From an uncultured Eubacteriales bacterium (lineage in GTDB: Bacteria > Bacillota > Clostridia > Lachnospirales > Lachnospiraceae), in assembly GCA_902783795.1 (NCBI GenBank), contig CACZSO010000030.1, positions 1-5,776 on the forward strand: DNA of 5,776 nucleotides, given 5' to 3'. The notes under the pieces are model-generated. The model was not told where the DNA came from, made no database searches, and worked only from the letters and a program-made list of their open reading frames with translations. Below, piece after piece: positions 1-5,776 of this stretch (the stretch's first letter is position 1; every line of letters begins with the position of its first letter). A program made the translations under genes and the position numbers.

Positions 1-372
1 CTCTACTTCTACGACAACGATGTCGTCAAACATGCCAAAGAATTGAAACCCTCAGCCCGCGGCGAATATGAGATCACAGACCTTAACCGCATCTATCTGG
101 AAAAAGGCAAGCTGAATGTTGAGCTCCTGGGCCAGGGATTCACATGGCTCGACACAGGAACCCACGAGAGCCTTGTAGATGCCACAGTGTTCGTGCAGAC
201 AGTGGAGCAGCACCAGCACAGAAAGATCGGCTGCCTCGAAGAAATTGCCTATCTGAACGGCTGGATCGGCAAAGAAGATGTACTCAAGACCTATGAAGTA
301 ATGAAGAAGAACCAGTACGGACAGTACTTGCTCGATGTAATTAACGGCAAGTATATGGACGAGCTGAGGTAA
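1..372 (+). CDS. rmlA: Glucose-1-phosphate thymidylyltransferase, C-terminal part (5'-truncated by window edge)
   Basis: The enzyme joins glucose-1-phosphate and dTTP to make dTDP-glucose, the first cytoplasmic step of dTDP-L-rhamnose synthesis for surface polysaccharides. The frame is open from base 1 and 123 residues are visible; family members are about 290 residues, so roughly the first 170, including the nucleotide-binding N-terminus, lie outside the window. Diagnostic motifs are LYFYDNDVV at fragment residues 1-9, ARGEYEITD at 19-27 and WLDTGTHESL at 49-58. In characterised RmlA enzymes the Asp of WLDTG binds the catalytic Mg2+. The tail EEIAYLNGWI and KNQYGQYLL is also typical of RmlA. 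There is no sign of breakage inside the visible part. The other rhamnose genes (rmlB, rmlC, rmlD) are not in view and would be expected upstream or elsewhere. The TTG at 43 is an internal Leu codon, not a start. Confidence 0.95.
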   Translation, partial: LYFYDNDVVKHAKELKPSARGEYEITDLNRIYLEKGKLNVELLGQGFTWLDTGTHESLVDATVFVQTVEQHQHRKIGCLEEIAYLNGWIGKEDVLKTYEVMKKNQYGQYLLDVINGKYMDELR

Positions 373-463
373 TTCAGTAAGAGAAAGAACCAGTTATTTG
401 ATGATGCGAACACTGGCTGACGTAATTATGTTGAAATCAGATATAAAAACTATTGGAGCAACT

Positions 464-470
464 AAGGGAG
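464..470 (+). promoter_or_regulatory. Ribosome binding site fixing the flippase start
   Basis: AAGGGAG lies 9 nt before the TTG at 480. The longer in-frame alternative, TTG at 453, has only an A/T-rich stretch and no Shine-Dalgarno sequence before it. This site therefore favours 480 as the true start. Confidence 0.7.
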
Positions 471-479
471 AGACCGGGT

Positions 480-1985
480 TTGGAGCGTAAGGTTATTTCA
501 AGGAACATAATAAGCTCTATATTGCTGCAGTTCGTTACGATCTTAAGCGGGTTTATCGTACCAAAGGTGATCCTGAGCTATTTTGGATCCAATGTCAATG
601 GACTGATTTCTTCAATCAACCAGTTCCTGAATTATATTCAACTATTAGAAGGAGGACTGAGCGGCGTAATAATGTCCGCTCTTTACCGTCCGTTGGCTGA
701 AGGAGATAATGAGGCTATTAGCCGGGTCATAAAGGCTGCACAGCAGTTCTTCAAGAAGATTGCCTGTATTTTCGTGGTCTACATGCTCGTGGTAGCTTTT
801 GTATATCCTGCATTTGTCAAGACCGGCTACTCATATACATATTCGCTGATACTGGTTATCGTGCTGGGCAGTCATCTCTTTGTCCAGTATTTCTTCGCTC
901 TGTCCTGGAAACTTCTGCTGAACGCAGACAGGAAGGTCTATATAGTCTCTGTTACCCAGATTGCCATCGTAATCCTGAATGTTATTGCCGTGATCGTGTG
1001 CTCAAGACTCTTTCAGGATGTACTGATTATAAAGATCGCAAGTGCGGCGATCTATCTTATTCAGCCCATCATCTACGGGACTTATGTTAAAAAGCATTAT
1101 AACATCGACCCGCATGCTGAGCCGGACAACAGAGCTCTGGAGCAGCGTTGGTCCGGATTCGGAATCAATCTGGCATATTTTGTCCACACTAATACGGACG
1201 TGGCTATACTCACTCTTTTTTCTACATTAGTAAACGTCTCTGTATATAGCGTTTACTTGATGGTCGTCAATGCAATGAAGAACCTTGTGATTTCTGTCTC
1301 AGCAGCAATTATGCCCTCATTCGGAAAGGTGATTGTATCTGAGAGCCGGGAAAACGCAAACCGTAAGTTCGAACTGTATGAATTCGGCATCTTCTTCATT
1401 ACAACGATTATCTTTACATGCGGCCTTTTCCTGATCACGCCCTTTATTCGCGTCTACACCGCTAATATTCACGACGCAAATTATGAGCAGTATATTTTCG
1501 GGTATCTGCTTGTGTTAGCGGAAATGGCCTACTGTTACAGGGACTCTTACGTCTCTGCTTCATATGCGGCGGGACACTTCAGGCAGGTTACCAAGTACGC
1601 GGTGATTGAAGTGATCATCAATCTGGCCCTCTCCCTGACGTTGGTTCACAGCCTGGGCATTGTGGGCGTCGCCATCGGCACACTGGTATCAATGATCTAT
1701 AGAGGCATCGCCCATGTTTTCTATCTGCGGGAGAATATCCTGTACAGAAATCCGTTAATAGCACTCAAGAAGATGCTGGTATTTGGAAGCACCGTAGCCC
1801 TGATCATGCTTCTGTCCGGGATGCTTCTTAATGACCGGGCAGCAGGATACCTGCAGTGGTTCATTCTGGCTTTTGAAGAGATGTTTATTTGCTTTACAGT
1901 TACCTGCATGGTATCGTTTGTTTTTTTTAGAAATGACTTTATGGAACTTTTGCGTAACACGGTTCTGAGAAAAATGAGAAAATGA
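480..1985 (+). CDS. Wzx-like polysaccharide flippase (MOP superfamily, PST family)
   Basis: This is a multi-pass inner-membrane protein predicted to move lipid-linked oligosaccharide units from the cytoplasmic to the outer face for polymerisation or transfer. The 501-residue protein is almost entirely hydrophobic, with about 12-14 membrane segments judged by eye and a polar cytoplasmic-type loop (DPHAEPDNRALEQ) near the middle, after about segment 6. The start (VISRNIISSILLQFVTILSG, then NGLISSINQF and LLEGGLSGV) matches the first helices of Firmicutes oligosaccharide flippases. I start it at TTG 480, nine codons inside the longest open frame, because that is where a Shine-Dalgarno sequence sits; TTG 453 would add nine mostly charged residues. 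Length fits the family (about 420-520). It follows rmlA after 107 nt and precedes licD by 44 nt, consistent with one operon. Substrate cannot be read from sequence. Such proteins are sometimes mislabelled as sugar isomerases. Confidence 0.85.
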   Translation: MERKVISRNIISSILLQFVTILSGFIVPKVILSYFGSNVNGLISSINQFLNYIQLLEGGLSGVIMSALYRPLAEGDNEAISRVIKAAQQFFKKIACIFVVYMLVVAFVYPAFVKTGYSYTYSLILVIVLGSHLFVQYFFALSWKLLLNADRKVYIVSVTQIAIVILNVIAVIVCSRLFQDVLIIKIASAAIYLIQPIIYGTYVKKHYNIDPHAEPDNRALEQRWSGFGINLAYFVHTNTDVAILTLFSTLVNVSVYSVYLMVVNAMKNLVISVSAAIMPSFGKVIVSESRENANRKFELYEFGIFFITTIIFTCGLFLITPFIRVYTANIHDANYEQYIFGYLLVLAEMAYCYRDSYVSASYAAGHFRQVTKYAVIEVIINLALSLTLVHSLGIVGVAIGTLVSMIYRGIAHVFYLRENILYRNPLIALKKMLVFGSTVALIMLLSGMLLNDRAAGYLQWFILAFEEMFICFTVTCMVSFVFFRNDFMELLRNTVLRKMRK

Positions 1986-2017
1986 AAATGCAATAAAAAA
2001 GCGATATAAAGCGCGAC

Positions 2018-2023
2018 AGGAGA
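2018..2023 (+). promoter_or_regulatory. Ribosome binding site for licD-family gene (GTG start)
   Basis: AGGAGA lies 6 nt before the GTG at 2030, in the 44-nt gap after the flippase. It supports a non-ATG start at the first residue of a typical LicD N-terminus. Confidence 0.75.
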
Positions 2024-2029
2024 TTAAAA

Positions 2030-2845
2030 GTGAAAGAGATAAGTATTGAGGAGATGAAGCAGGTTGAGCTTGATGTTCTTCGTGAGTTTCATAAAATATG
2101 CGTTGAGAATGGATTTCACTACTCCATAGTGGGCGGAACTCTAATCGGTGCTGTCCGTCATAAGGGTTTTATTCCTTGGGATGACGACATTGACGTGACA
2201 ATGACAAGACCTGAGTATGAGAAGTTTAAGGCTTTCTGTAAGGCCAATAAGACCGGCTTCGATTTAATCTGTAATGAACTATATAGTAATTATGGATACT
2301 TGTTTCCCAAGTTGGCCAACCCGAATACTATGATCATTGATGATAACGTTGACCGCTATGAACTCAGGAATGGCGTAGGATTGGACATCTTTATCTATGA
2401 CGGCATGGGAAACACCCGGGAAGAGGCCGTAAAGCGCTTTAATTCCACCAGAGCCGAGCGCGAGCTTCTGGTTGCGGCAAATTGGAAACGTTATTTTCGC
2501 AGTAAGACCCATGCCTGGTATTACGAACCTGCCCGACTCGCTCTTTATATTGCAAGCCGCCCGGTCAATTTCACGCGATTGATTCAGAAAATTGAAAAGA
2601 AATATGAAAAGTACGATTTCAACAATTATAAGTATGTTGGAAATCTTTGCTCTGACATGAGAGCCAGGTCTATTCTTCCACGCAATTGTTTTGACGATTA
2701 CGTGGAACTGGAATTCGAGGGAGAGTATTTCATGGCTATGAAGGGGTATAAGGAATATCTGACAACTTTGTTTGGCGACTACATGCAGCTGCCGCCGGTG
2801 GAGAAGCGGGTGACACACCACACCTTCAAAGCCTATTGGAAATAA
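2030..2845 (+). CDS. LicD-family phosphotransferase
   Basis: LicD proteins are nucleotidyltransferase-fold enzymes. The best-known members transfer phosphocholine from CDP-choline to teichoic acid or lipopolysaccharide sugars; other members probably move other phospho-alcohol groups. The 271-residue protein carries the whole signature: GGTLIGAVRHKGFIPWDDDID at residues 35-55, where the acidic cluster 51-55 is the expected metal-binding site; GVGLDIFIYDG at 115-125; and the C-terminal GDYMQLPP...HHTFKAYW at 249-270. Length is normal for the family and there is no signal peptide or membrane helix, so it should act on the cytoplasmic face. The GTG start is set by AGGAGA 6 nt upstream. It lies between the flippase and the ornithine-cyclodeaminase-like gene with short gaps on both sides. 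No choline kinase, CDP-choline synthase or choline permease gene (licA, licC, licB) is in the window, so phosphocholine is not established as the donor group. Confidence 0.9.
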   Translation: MKEISIEEMKQVELDVLREFHKICVENGFHYSIVGGTLIGAVRHKGFIPWDDDIDVTMTRPEYEKFKAFCKANKTGFDLICNELYSNYGYLFPKLANPNTMIIDDNVDRYELRNGVGLDIFIYDGMGNTREEAVKRFNSTRAERELLVAANWKRYFRSKTHAWYYEPARLALYIASRPVNFTRLIQKIEKKYEKYDFNNYKYVGNLCSDMRARSILPRNCFDDYVELEFEGEYFMAMKGYKEYLTTLFGDYMQLPPVEKRVTHHTFKAYWK

Positions 2846-2878
2846 TAACTGCAGAGACTAGTATGATGAAAACAAGGC

Positions 2879-2884
2879 AGGAGG
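2879..2884 (+). promoter_or_regulatory. Ribosome binding site for ornithine-cyclodeaminase-like gene (TTG start)
   Basis: A perfect AGGAGG lies 7 nt before TTG 2892. It is the strongest Shine-Dalgarno sequence in the window and supports the TTG as the start codon. Confidence 0.8.
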
Positions 2885-2891
2885 AAATCTG

Positions 2892-3854
2892 TTGAAAATT
2901 ATATCATTTCAAGACATAGCTAATCTGAATATTGAACCATCGACATGTTTTGAATGGGCACAGACAATGATCCGGAACAAGAAAAAGTCAATCCTGCCCC
3001 CCAAGATCAGCCTCAAGCCCAGGGACGGCGTGTTCTGCAATGTCATGCCCAGCATGATCCCCGGCACGCAGAACCTGTGGGGCGGTGTCAAAATAGTGAC
3101 GCGCTATCCCGGCCGGGTTCCCAGCCTGGAGAGCCGGATTCTTCTGATGGATGCGGACAGCGGTGAGTTTCTCGCTCTTATGGACGGCACATGGATCACC
3201 ACTATGAGAACCGGTGCCGTTGCAGCTCACTCTACCATGCTCTTTGGCAAAAAGGACTTTTCCGTCATAGGAATGATGGGCCTTGGAAATGTATCCCGTT
3301 CTACCATTCTGATCTTGGCGAATCAGCTCAGAGATCGGGAACTGACGATTAAACTTCTGCGCTATAAAGACCAGGCAGAAGACTTCACCCGCAGATTCAG
3401 GGATCTCGAGAACCTAAGGTTTGTCATTGTAGACACACCGGAAGAAATGGTAGAGGGGTCGGATGTTGTCCTCTCCGGCGCCACGTATCTGCCTAATGAT
3501 ATATGCGCCGACGAATACTACGGTAAAGGTGTCCTGGTACAACCTATCCATACCTTGGGATTTACTAATTGTGACTTATTCTTTGACAAGGTGTTTGCAG
3601 ATGACTGGGGACATGTCCACCACTTCAAGAATTTCGACAAGTTCAAGCAGTTTGCTGAAGTGTGCGCTGTCGTTAACGGAGAAATCCCTGGACGTGAGAA
3701 TGACGAGGAGCGGATCCTTGCTTACAATATTGGCCTTTCCATCCATGATATCAACTATGCGGCTGCCATATACCGGATGATGGAAGAGTCCGGTGCCCTA
3801 AGCGCTCTTCCGGAAGCCGACCTGAAAGACCCGACCGAGAAGTTCTGGGTGTAG
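2892..3854 (+). CDS. Ornithine cyclodeaminase/mu-crystallin family protein, substrate unknown
   Basis: This family of NAD(P)-dependent enzymes includes ornithine cyclodeaminase, alanine and arginine dehydrogenases, ketimine reductase and opine-type synthases such as SbnB. The 320-residue length is normal. The N-terminal half shows the family's substrate-pocket pattern: KPRDGVFCNVMPSMIP (residues 42-57), GGVKIVTRYP (64-73, with the conserved Lys67), and TTMRTGAVAA (103-112, with the Arg-Thr pair at 106-107). A Rossmann-type dinucleotide site follows at FSVIGMMGLGNVSR (123-136). The usual catalytic motif, GxDxPGKxEL in ornithine cyclodeaminase, is not recognisable; the matching region reads HTLGFTNCDLFFD (220-232), with Asp228 possibly standing in. 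True ornithine cyclodeaminase activity is therefore doubtful. The protein is probably soluble and cytoplasmic. It is the last gene before the terminator, 46 nt after licD, suggesting a role in making or modifying an amino-acid-derived substituent of the polysaccharide; this role is inference. Confidence 0.85.
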   Translation: MKIISFQDIANLNIEPSTCFEWAQTMIRNKKKSILPPKISLKPRDGVFCNVMPSMIPGTQNLWGGVKIVTRYPGRVPSLESRILLMDADSGEFLALMDGTWITTMRTGAVAAHSTMLFGKKDFSVIGMMGLGNVSRSTILILANQLRDRELTIKLLRYKDQAEDFTRRFRDLENLRFVIVDTPEEMVEGSDVVLSGATYLPNDICADEYYGKGVLVQPIHTLGFTNCDLFFDKVFADDWGHVHHFKNFDKFKQFAEVCAVVNGEIPGRENDEERILAYNIGLSIHDINYAAAIYRMMEESGALSALPEADLKDPTEKFWV

Positions 3855-3885
3855 TACAGAAGAATTGAGCATATTATAATGAATA

Positions 3886-3922
3886 GAAAGGGTACCGCAG
3901 CGAGATGCCGCGGTACCTTTTT
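3886..3922 (+). terminator. Intrinsic terminator ending the polysaccharide operon
   Basis: GGTACCGC (3891-3898) pairs perfectly with GCGGTACC (3910-3917). The stem extends outward through a G-U and A-T pairs into the T-run 3918-3922. Inside the loop, GC/GC pairing after one A-C mismatch can lengthen the stem. It begins about 30 nt after the stop of the ornithine-cyclodeaminase-like gene. On the other strand the arm is followed by CTTTC, a poor U-tract, so it may only weakly end the convergent symporter transcript. Confidence 0.88.
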
Positions 3923-3956
3923 CAGTGCTGTTAATATGTGATTATTATTCAGATGA

Positions 3957-5399
3957 TTAGAAATTCAATACGCCTGCTGACTGCAAAAAGAGAATAAACA
4001 TGATCACCGGCACAACGAACTTGATCATGATCCGGTAGAGGCCCTTGAGGCCGAAGGTACGTCCGCCGTATTCTACTTCCTCGACGATCCAGTCGGGACC
4101 GACCACCCAGCCAATCAGGATGGCTGACAGCATGGATATGAAAGGCATCATGAAACTGTTGCTGATATAGTCCATCAGATCCAGGAGCTGGCCGACGCTG
4201 CCATTGGGCAGCGGAAGCTCAATATAAAACTTGCTATAACCCAAGGCTATGATGACTGAGGCTGCTGTGTAGAGCAGGGTCAGCGAGATCGTAGTGGGTT
4301 TTCTCTTCGTGTGGAAGATTTCCATGCAGTTGGCCGTAATTGTCTCCAGAACCGATACACAGCTGGTCAGTGCCGCGAAGGCTGCCATAACGAAGAAGGC
4401 AAGCCCCACAAATCTGCCCAGGGTGGACATGGAAGCAAAGACTTTAGGTAGGGAGATAAACATGAGGCTGGGCCCTGCTTTCATACCCTCTACTCCCTCG
4501 AAGACAAAGATGGAGGGAATGATCATCATACCTGCCAGCAGCGCTACACCCGTGTCAAAATATTCAATCTGATGAATGGATGCATTCACATCCACATTTT
4601 TCTTTATATAAGACCCATAAGTGATCATGATGCCCATGGACACACTTAGAGAGAAGAAAATCTGGCTCATGGCGTCCAGTAGGATTTGCAAAAAGCGTCT
4701 GACAGTCAGCCCCTCGAAACTTGGCGTCAGGTAAACTGCGAGTCCCTGCAGGCCCGTGCGGGTTACACCAGCTTCATCCGTGTGGGTGAGGGTCAGAGCG
4801 AAGATGGCGATGGCCACGATCATGACCAACATGACGGGCATCAATACTTTTGAACACTGCTCGATTCCTTTTTCGACGCCGTTAAAAACAATCCAAGCCG
4901 TCAGCAGCATGAAGACCACGGCATATAGAGTGGACTGGCTGGGAGATGTGATAAAATCCGTGAAGAAACTATCCTGTGCTGCCATACCGCCCTGGCCGGT
5001 CAGGTAGACTATTATGTAACGCGTGATCCAGCCGCCGATGACCGCGTAATAGGTCATGATCAGCACCGGTACCAGAAAGGTCAGGATTCCTAAAAACTTC
5101 CACTTGGGACTCATTGCAGCATAAGCATTGATGGAATTCTTTCCAGTCCTGCGACCGATGGCAATATCGGAAGTCAAAAGCGTAAATCCGAAGGTGAAGG
5201 TCAGAATCAGATAGATCAGAATGAAGAGCCCTCCGCCGTCCTTGGCAGCCAGATAGGGAAAGCGCCAGAGATTGCCAACGCCGACCGCGCTGCCGGCTGC
5301 AGCCATTACGAAGCCGATCTGGCCAGTGAAACCGTGCTTTTTGTGGGCGTGATGACCGGCTGCACTGTTTGATGTAGGTGTGGTGTTATTTGTGTCCAT
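3957..5399 (-). CDS. Sodium-dependent amino-acid symporter (NSS/SNF family, LeuT/MhsT type)
   Basis: This inner-membrane transporter is expected to import an amino acid driven by the Na+ gradient; known bacterial relatives carry Leu/Ala (LeuT), Trp (TnaT), Tyr (Tyt1) or several hydrophobic residues (MhsT). With the chosen start it has 480 residues and about 11 membrane segments, like MhsT and Tyt1 and one fewer than LeuT. Segment 1 holds GSAVGVGNLWRFPY (36-49), in which Ala38 and Asn43 match Na+-site positions and Arg46 the outer-gate Arg. Segment 3 has Tyr118, equivalent to LeuT Tyr108; segment 6 has the unwound QIFFSLS (246-252); segment 8 has Thr345-Ser346 at the second Na+ site. I start at ATG 5399 because it alone has a Shine-Dalgarno sequence; ATGs at 5420 and 5441 add up to 14 residues with none. 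The N-terminal tail is polar and His-rich (HHAHKKH, 16-22). It is convergent with the polysaccharide operon and probably independent of it. The substrate is not determined. Confidence 0.93.
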   Translation of the reverse strand: MDTNNTTPTSNSAAGHHAHKKHGFTGQIGFVMAAAGSAVGVGNLWRFPYLAAKDGGGLFILIYLILTFTFGFTLLTSDIAIGRRTGKNSINAYAAMSPKWKFLGILTFLVPVLIMTYYAVIGGWITRYIIVYLTGQGGMAAQDSFFTDFITSPSQSTLYAVVFMLLTAWIVFNGVEKGIEQCSKVLMPVMLVMIVAIAIFALTLTHTDEAGVTRTGLQGLAVYLTPSFEGLTVRRFLQILLDAMSQIFFSLSVSMGIMITYGSYIKKNVDVNASIHQIEYFDTGVALLAGMMIIPSIFVFEGVEGMKAGPSLMFISLPKVFASMSTLGRFVGLAFFVMAAFAALTSCVSVLETITANCMEIFHTKRKPTTISLTLLYTAASVIIALGYSKFYIELPLPNGSVGQLLDLMDYISNSFMMPFISMLSAILIGWVVGPDWIVEEVEYGGRTFGLKGLYRIMIKFVVPVIMFILFLQSAGVLNF

Positions 5400-5401
5400 A
5401 A

Positions 5402-5409
5402 TCTCCTCT
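5402..5409 (-). promoter_or_regulatory. Ribosome binding site fixing the symporter start
   Basis: On the minus strand AGAGGAGA precedes ATG 5399, with 5 nt between the GAGG core and the ATG (3 nt if AGGAG is taken). The spacing is a little short, but this is the only purine-rich site near any of the three candidate ATGs (5399, 5420, 5441). Confidence 0.65.
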
Positions 5410-5446
5410 ATTTGATACATATTATGAGTAACTGACTGCATTAAAT

Positions 5447-5479
5447 AAAAGCGGGATACATACGCAGGCCCGCTTTTTT
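5447..5479. terminator. Terminator-like hairpin in the symporter upstream region
   Basis: AAAAGCGGG (5447-5455) and CCCGCTTTT (5469-5477) form a perfect 9-bp stem with a 13-nt loop. T-runs follow in both directions: T6 at 5474-5479 on the plus strand, and TTTTATTT on the minus strand. The minus-strand form ends about 48 nt before the symporter ATG. It could be a bidirectional terminator that insulates the symporter from the neighbouring locus, or an attenuator within the symporter leader. I see no T-box sequence or other named riboswitch beside it. Confidence 0.7.
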
Positions 5480-5555
5480 AGGGTATCACAGCAAAGATTC
5501 TTTTGCTACGACAAATATGATCAGTAGAAACGGTTAAAAAAGATCAGATTGTTTA

Positions 5556-5586
5556 TTTTTGCTTCCTAATAAACTGCAAGCAAAAA
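5556..5586. repeat. 9-bp perfect inverted repeat
   Basis: TTTTTGCTT (5556-5564) and AAGCAAAAA (5578-5586) are exact reverse complements around a 13-nt spacer. The stem has only two G-C pairs, so as RNA it would be a weak hairpin. A protein-binding operator or a weak terminator is possible. Confidence 0.55.
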
Positions 5587-5613
5587 CGAGAATAAAACAG
5601 ATATATACAAATT

Positions 5614-5629
5614 TTAACAAAAGTGTTAA
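5614..5629. repeat. Short inverted repeat, operator-like
   Basis: TTAACA (5614-5619) and TGTTAA (5624-5629) are exact reverse complements around the 4-nt spacer AAAG, giving a 16-bp dyad of the size bound by dimeric regulators. It lies about 215 nt upstream of the symporter ATG. In this AT-rich setting a chance occurrence is quite possible. Confidence 0.4.
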
Positions 5630-5776
5630 TATTATTACAAAATACATGAGATATGTAAAAAAGTGTAAATGCAAACAATAAGAGTGGCATTTTTTGGACC
5701 AAGACAGAATGGATATGATTATTGACTATTGTAATGATTGCCATAATGGAGTATATGTCTGTTTTATAAACTAAAA

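Larger units (their letters stand above)
5400..5776. other. AT-rich intergenic region upstream of the symporter, no convincing gene
   Basis: The stretch runs from the symporter start to the window end. Base composition falls sharply: 5581-5640 has 11 G/C of 60, against 35 of 60 at 3001-3060 inside the ornithine-cyclodeaminase-like gene. It contains the symporter ribosome binding site, the terminator-like hairpin at 5447-5479 and the inverted repeats at 5556-5586 and 5614-5629. Several weak minus-strand promoter-like pairs can be found, for example a TTTACA with TAATAA 16 nt later, within 5631-5660. In sequence this AT-rich such matches are expected by chance, so I do not call a promoter. The next gene must lie beyond 5776. 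Confidence 0.6.

Noticed and set aside
390..416. Possible hairpin CCAGT/ACTGG between rmlA and the flippase
   Set aside because: Only a 5-bp stem with a 17-nt loop and no T-run, so it cannot be called a terminator.
453..479. Longer flippase start at TTG 453
   Set aside because: No ribosome binding site precedes it, whereas TTG 480 has AAGGGAG at 9 nt and begins at the usual N-terminus for such flippases.
1921..1928. T8 tract near the 3' end of the flippase as a phase-variation switch
   Set aside because: A single eight-base run affecting only about the last 18 residues is weak evidence. The frame is intact, and such runs are common in codons for Phe.
2279..2821. Minus-strand 180-codon open frame opposite licD
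   Set aside because: It lies entirely antisense to a licD-family gene with full motifs. The product has no recognisable domain, so it is a shadow frame.
3881..3922. Resemblance of GGGTACCGC to a T-box leader motif
   Set aside because: It lacks the GGTGG part of the T-box sequence, there is no upstream specifier structure, and no plus-strand gene follows. It is an ordinary terminator stem.
5491..5506. Small inverted repeat GCAAA/TTTGC
   Set aside because: Five pairs plus a wobble in AT-rich DNA, with no U-tract; expected by chance.
5553..5744. Minus-strand 63-codon open frame in the AT-rich region
   Set aside because: No Shine-Dalgarno sequence before the ATG, and a Phe/Ile/Leu-heavy product expected from random AT-rich DNA. 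It spans both inverted repeats and matches nothing I recognise.

Overview
The window looks like chromosome from a low-to-mid GC Gram-positive bacterium, most likely a Clostridia-type member of the Bacillota. This is an inference from the AGGAGG-type Shine-Dalgarno sequences, frequent TTG/GTG starts, intrinsic terminators, a LicD-family enzyme beside a flippase, and the general look of the proteins. Genus cannot be read from the sequence.

Positions 1-3922, plus strand: the 3' end of a cell-surface polysaccharide cluster. In order it holds the C-terminal part of rmlA (glucose-1-phosphate thymidylyltransferase, dTDP-rhamnose pathway), a Wzx-like polysaccharide flippase, a LicD-family phosphotransferase, and an enzyme of the ornithine cyclodeaminase/mu-crystallin family. 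The genes are separated by 107, 44 and 46 nt, read the same way, and end at a strong intrinsic terminator at 3886-3922. A plausible picture is that RmlA feeds rhamnose into a repeat unit, the flippase moves the lipid-linked unit across the membrane, and LicD adds a phospho-substituent. The ornithine-cyclodeaminase-like protein may supply an unusual amino-acid-derived building block; that last role is inference.

Positions 3957-5399, minus strand: a convergent, probably unrelated gene for an 11-segment sodium-dependent amino-acid symporter (NSS/SNF family, LeuT/MhsT/Tyt1 type).

Positions 5400-5776: the upstream region of the symporter. It is very AT-rich at its far end, with no convincing gene, but holds a terminator-like hairpin about 50 nt before the symporter start and two further inverted repeats. 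These make it a candidate regulatory leader or operator region.

The most unusual point is the ornithine-cyclodeaminase-like gene closing a surface-polysaccharide operon directly after licD. Its usual catalytic signature is not recognisable. I saw no CRISPR, mobile element, tRNA or rRNA.
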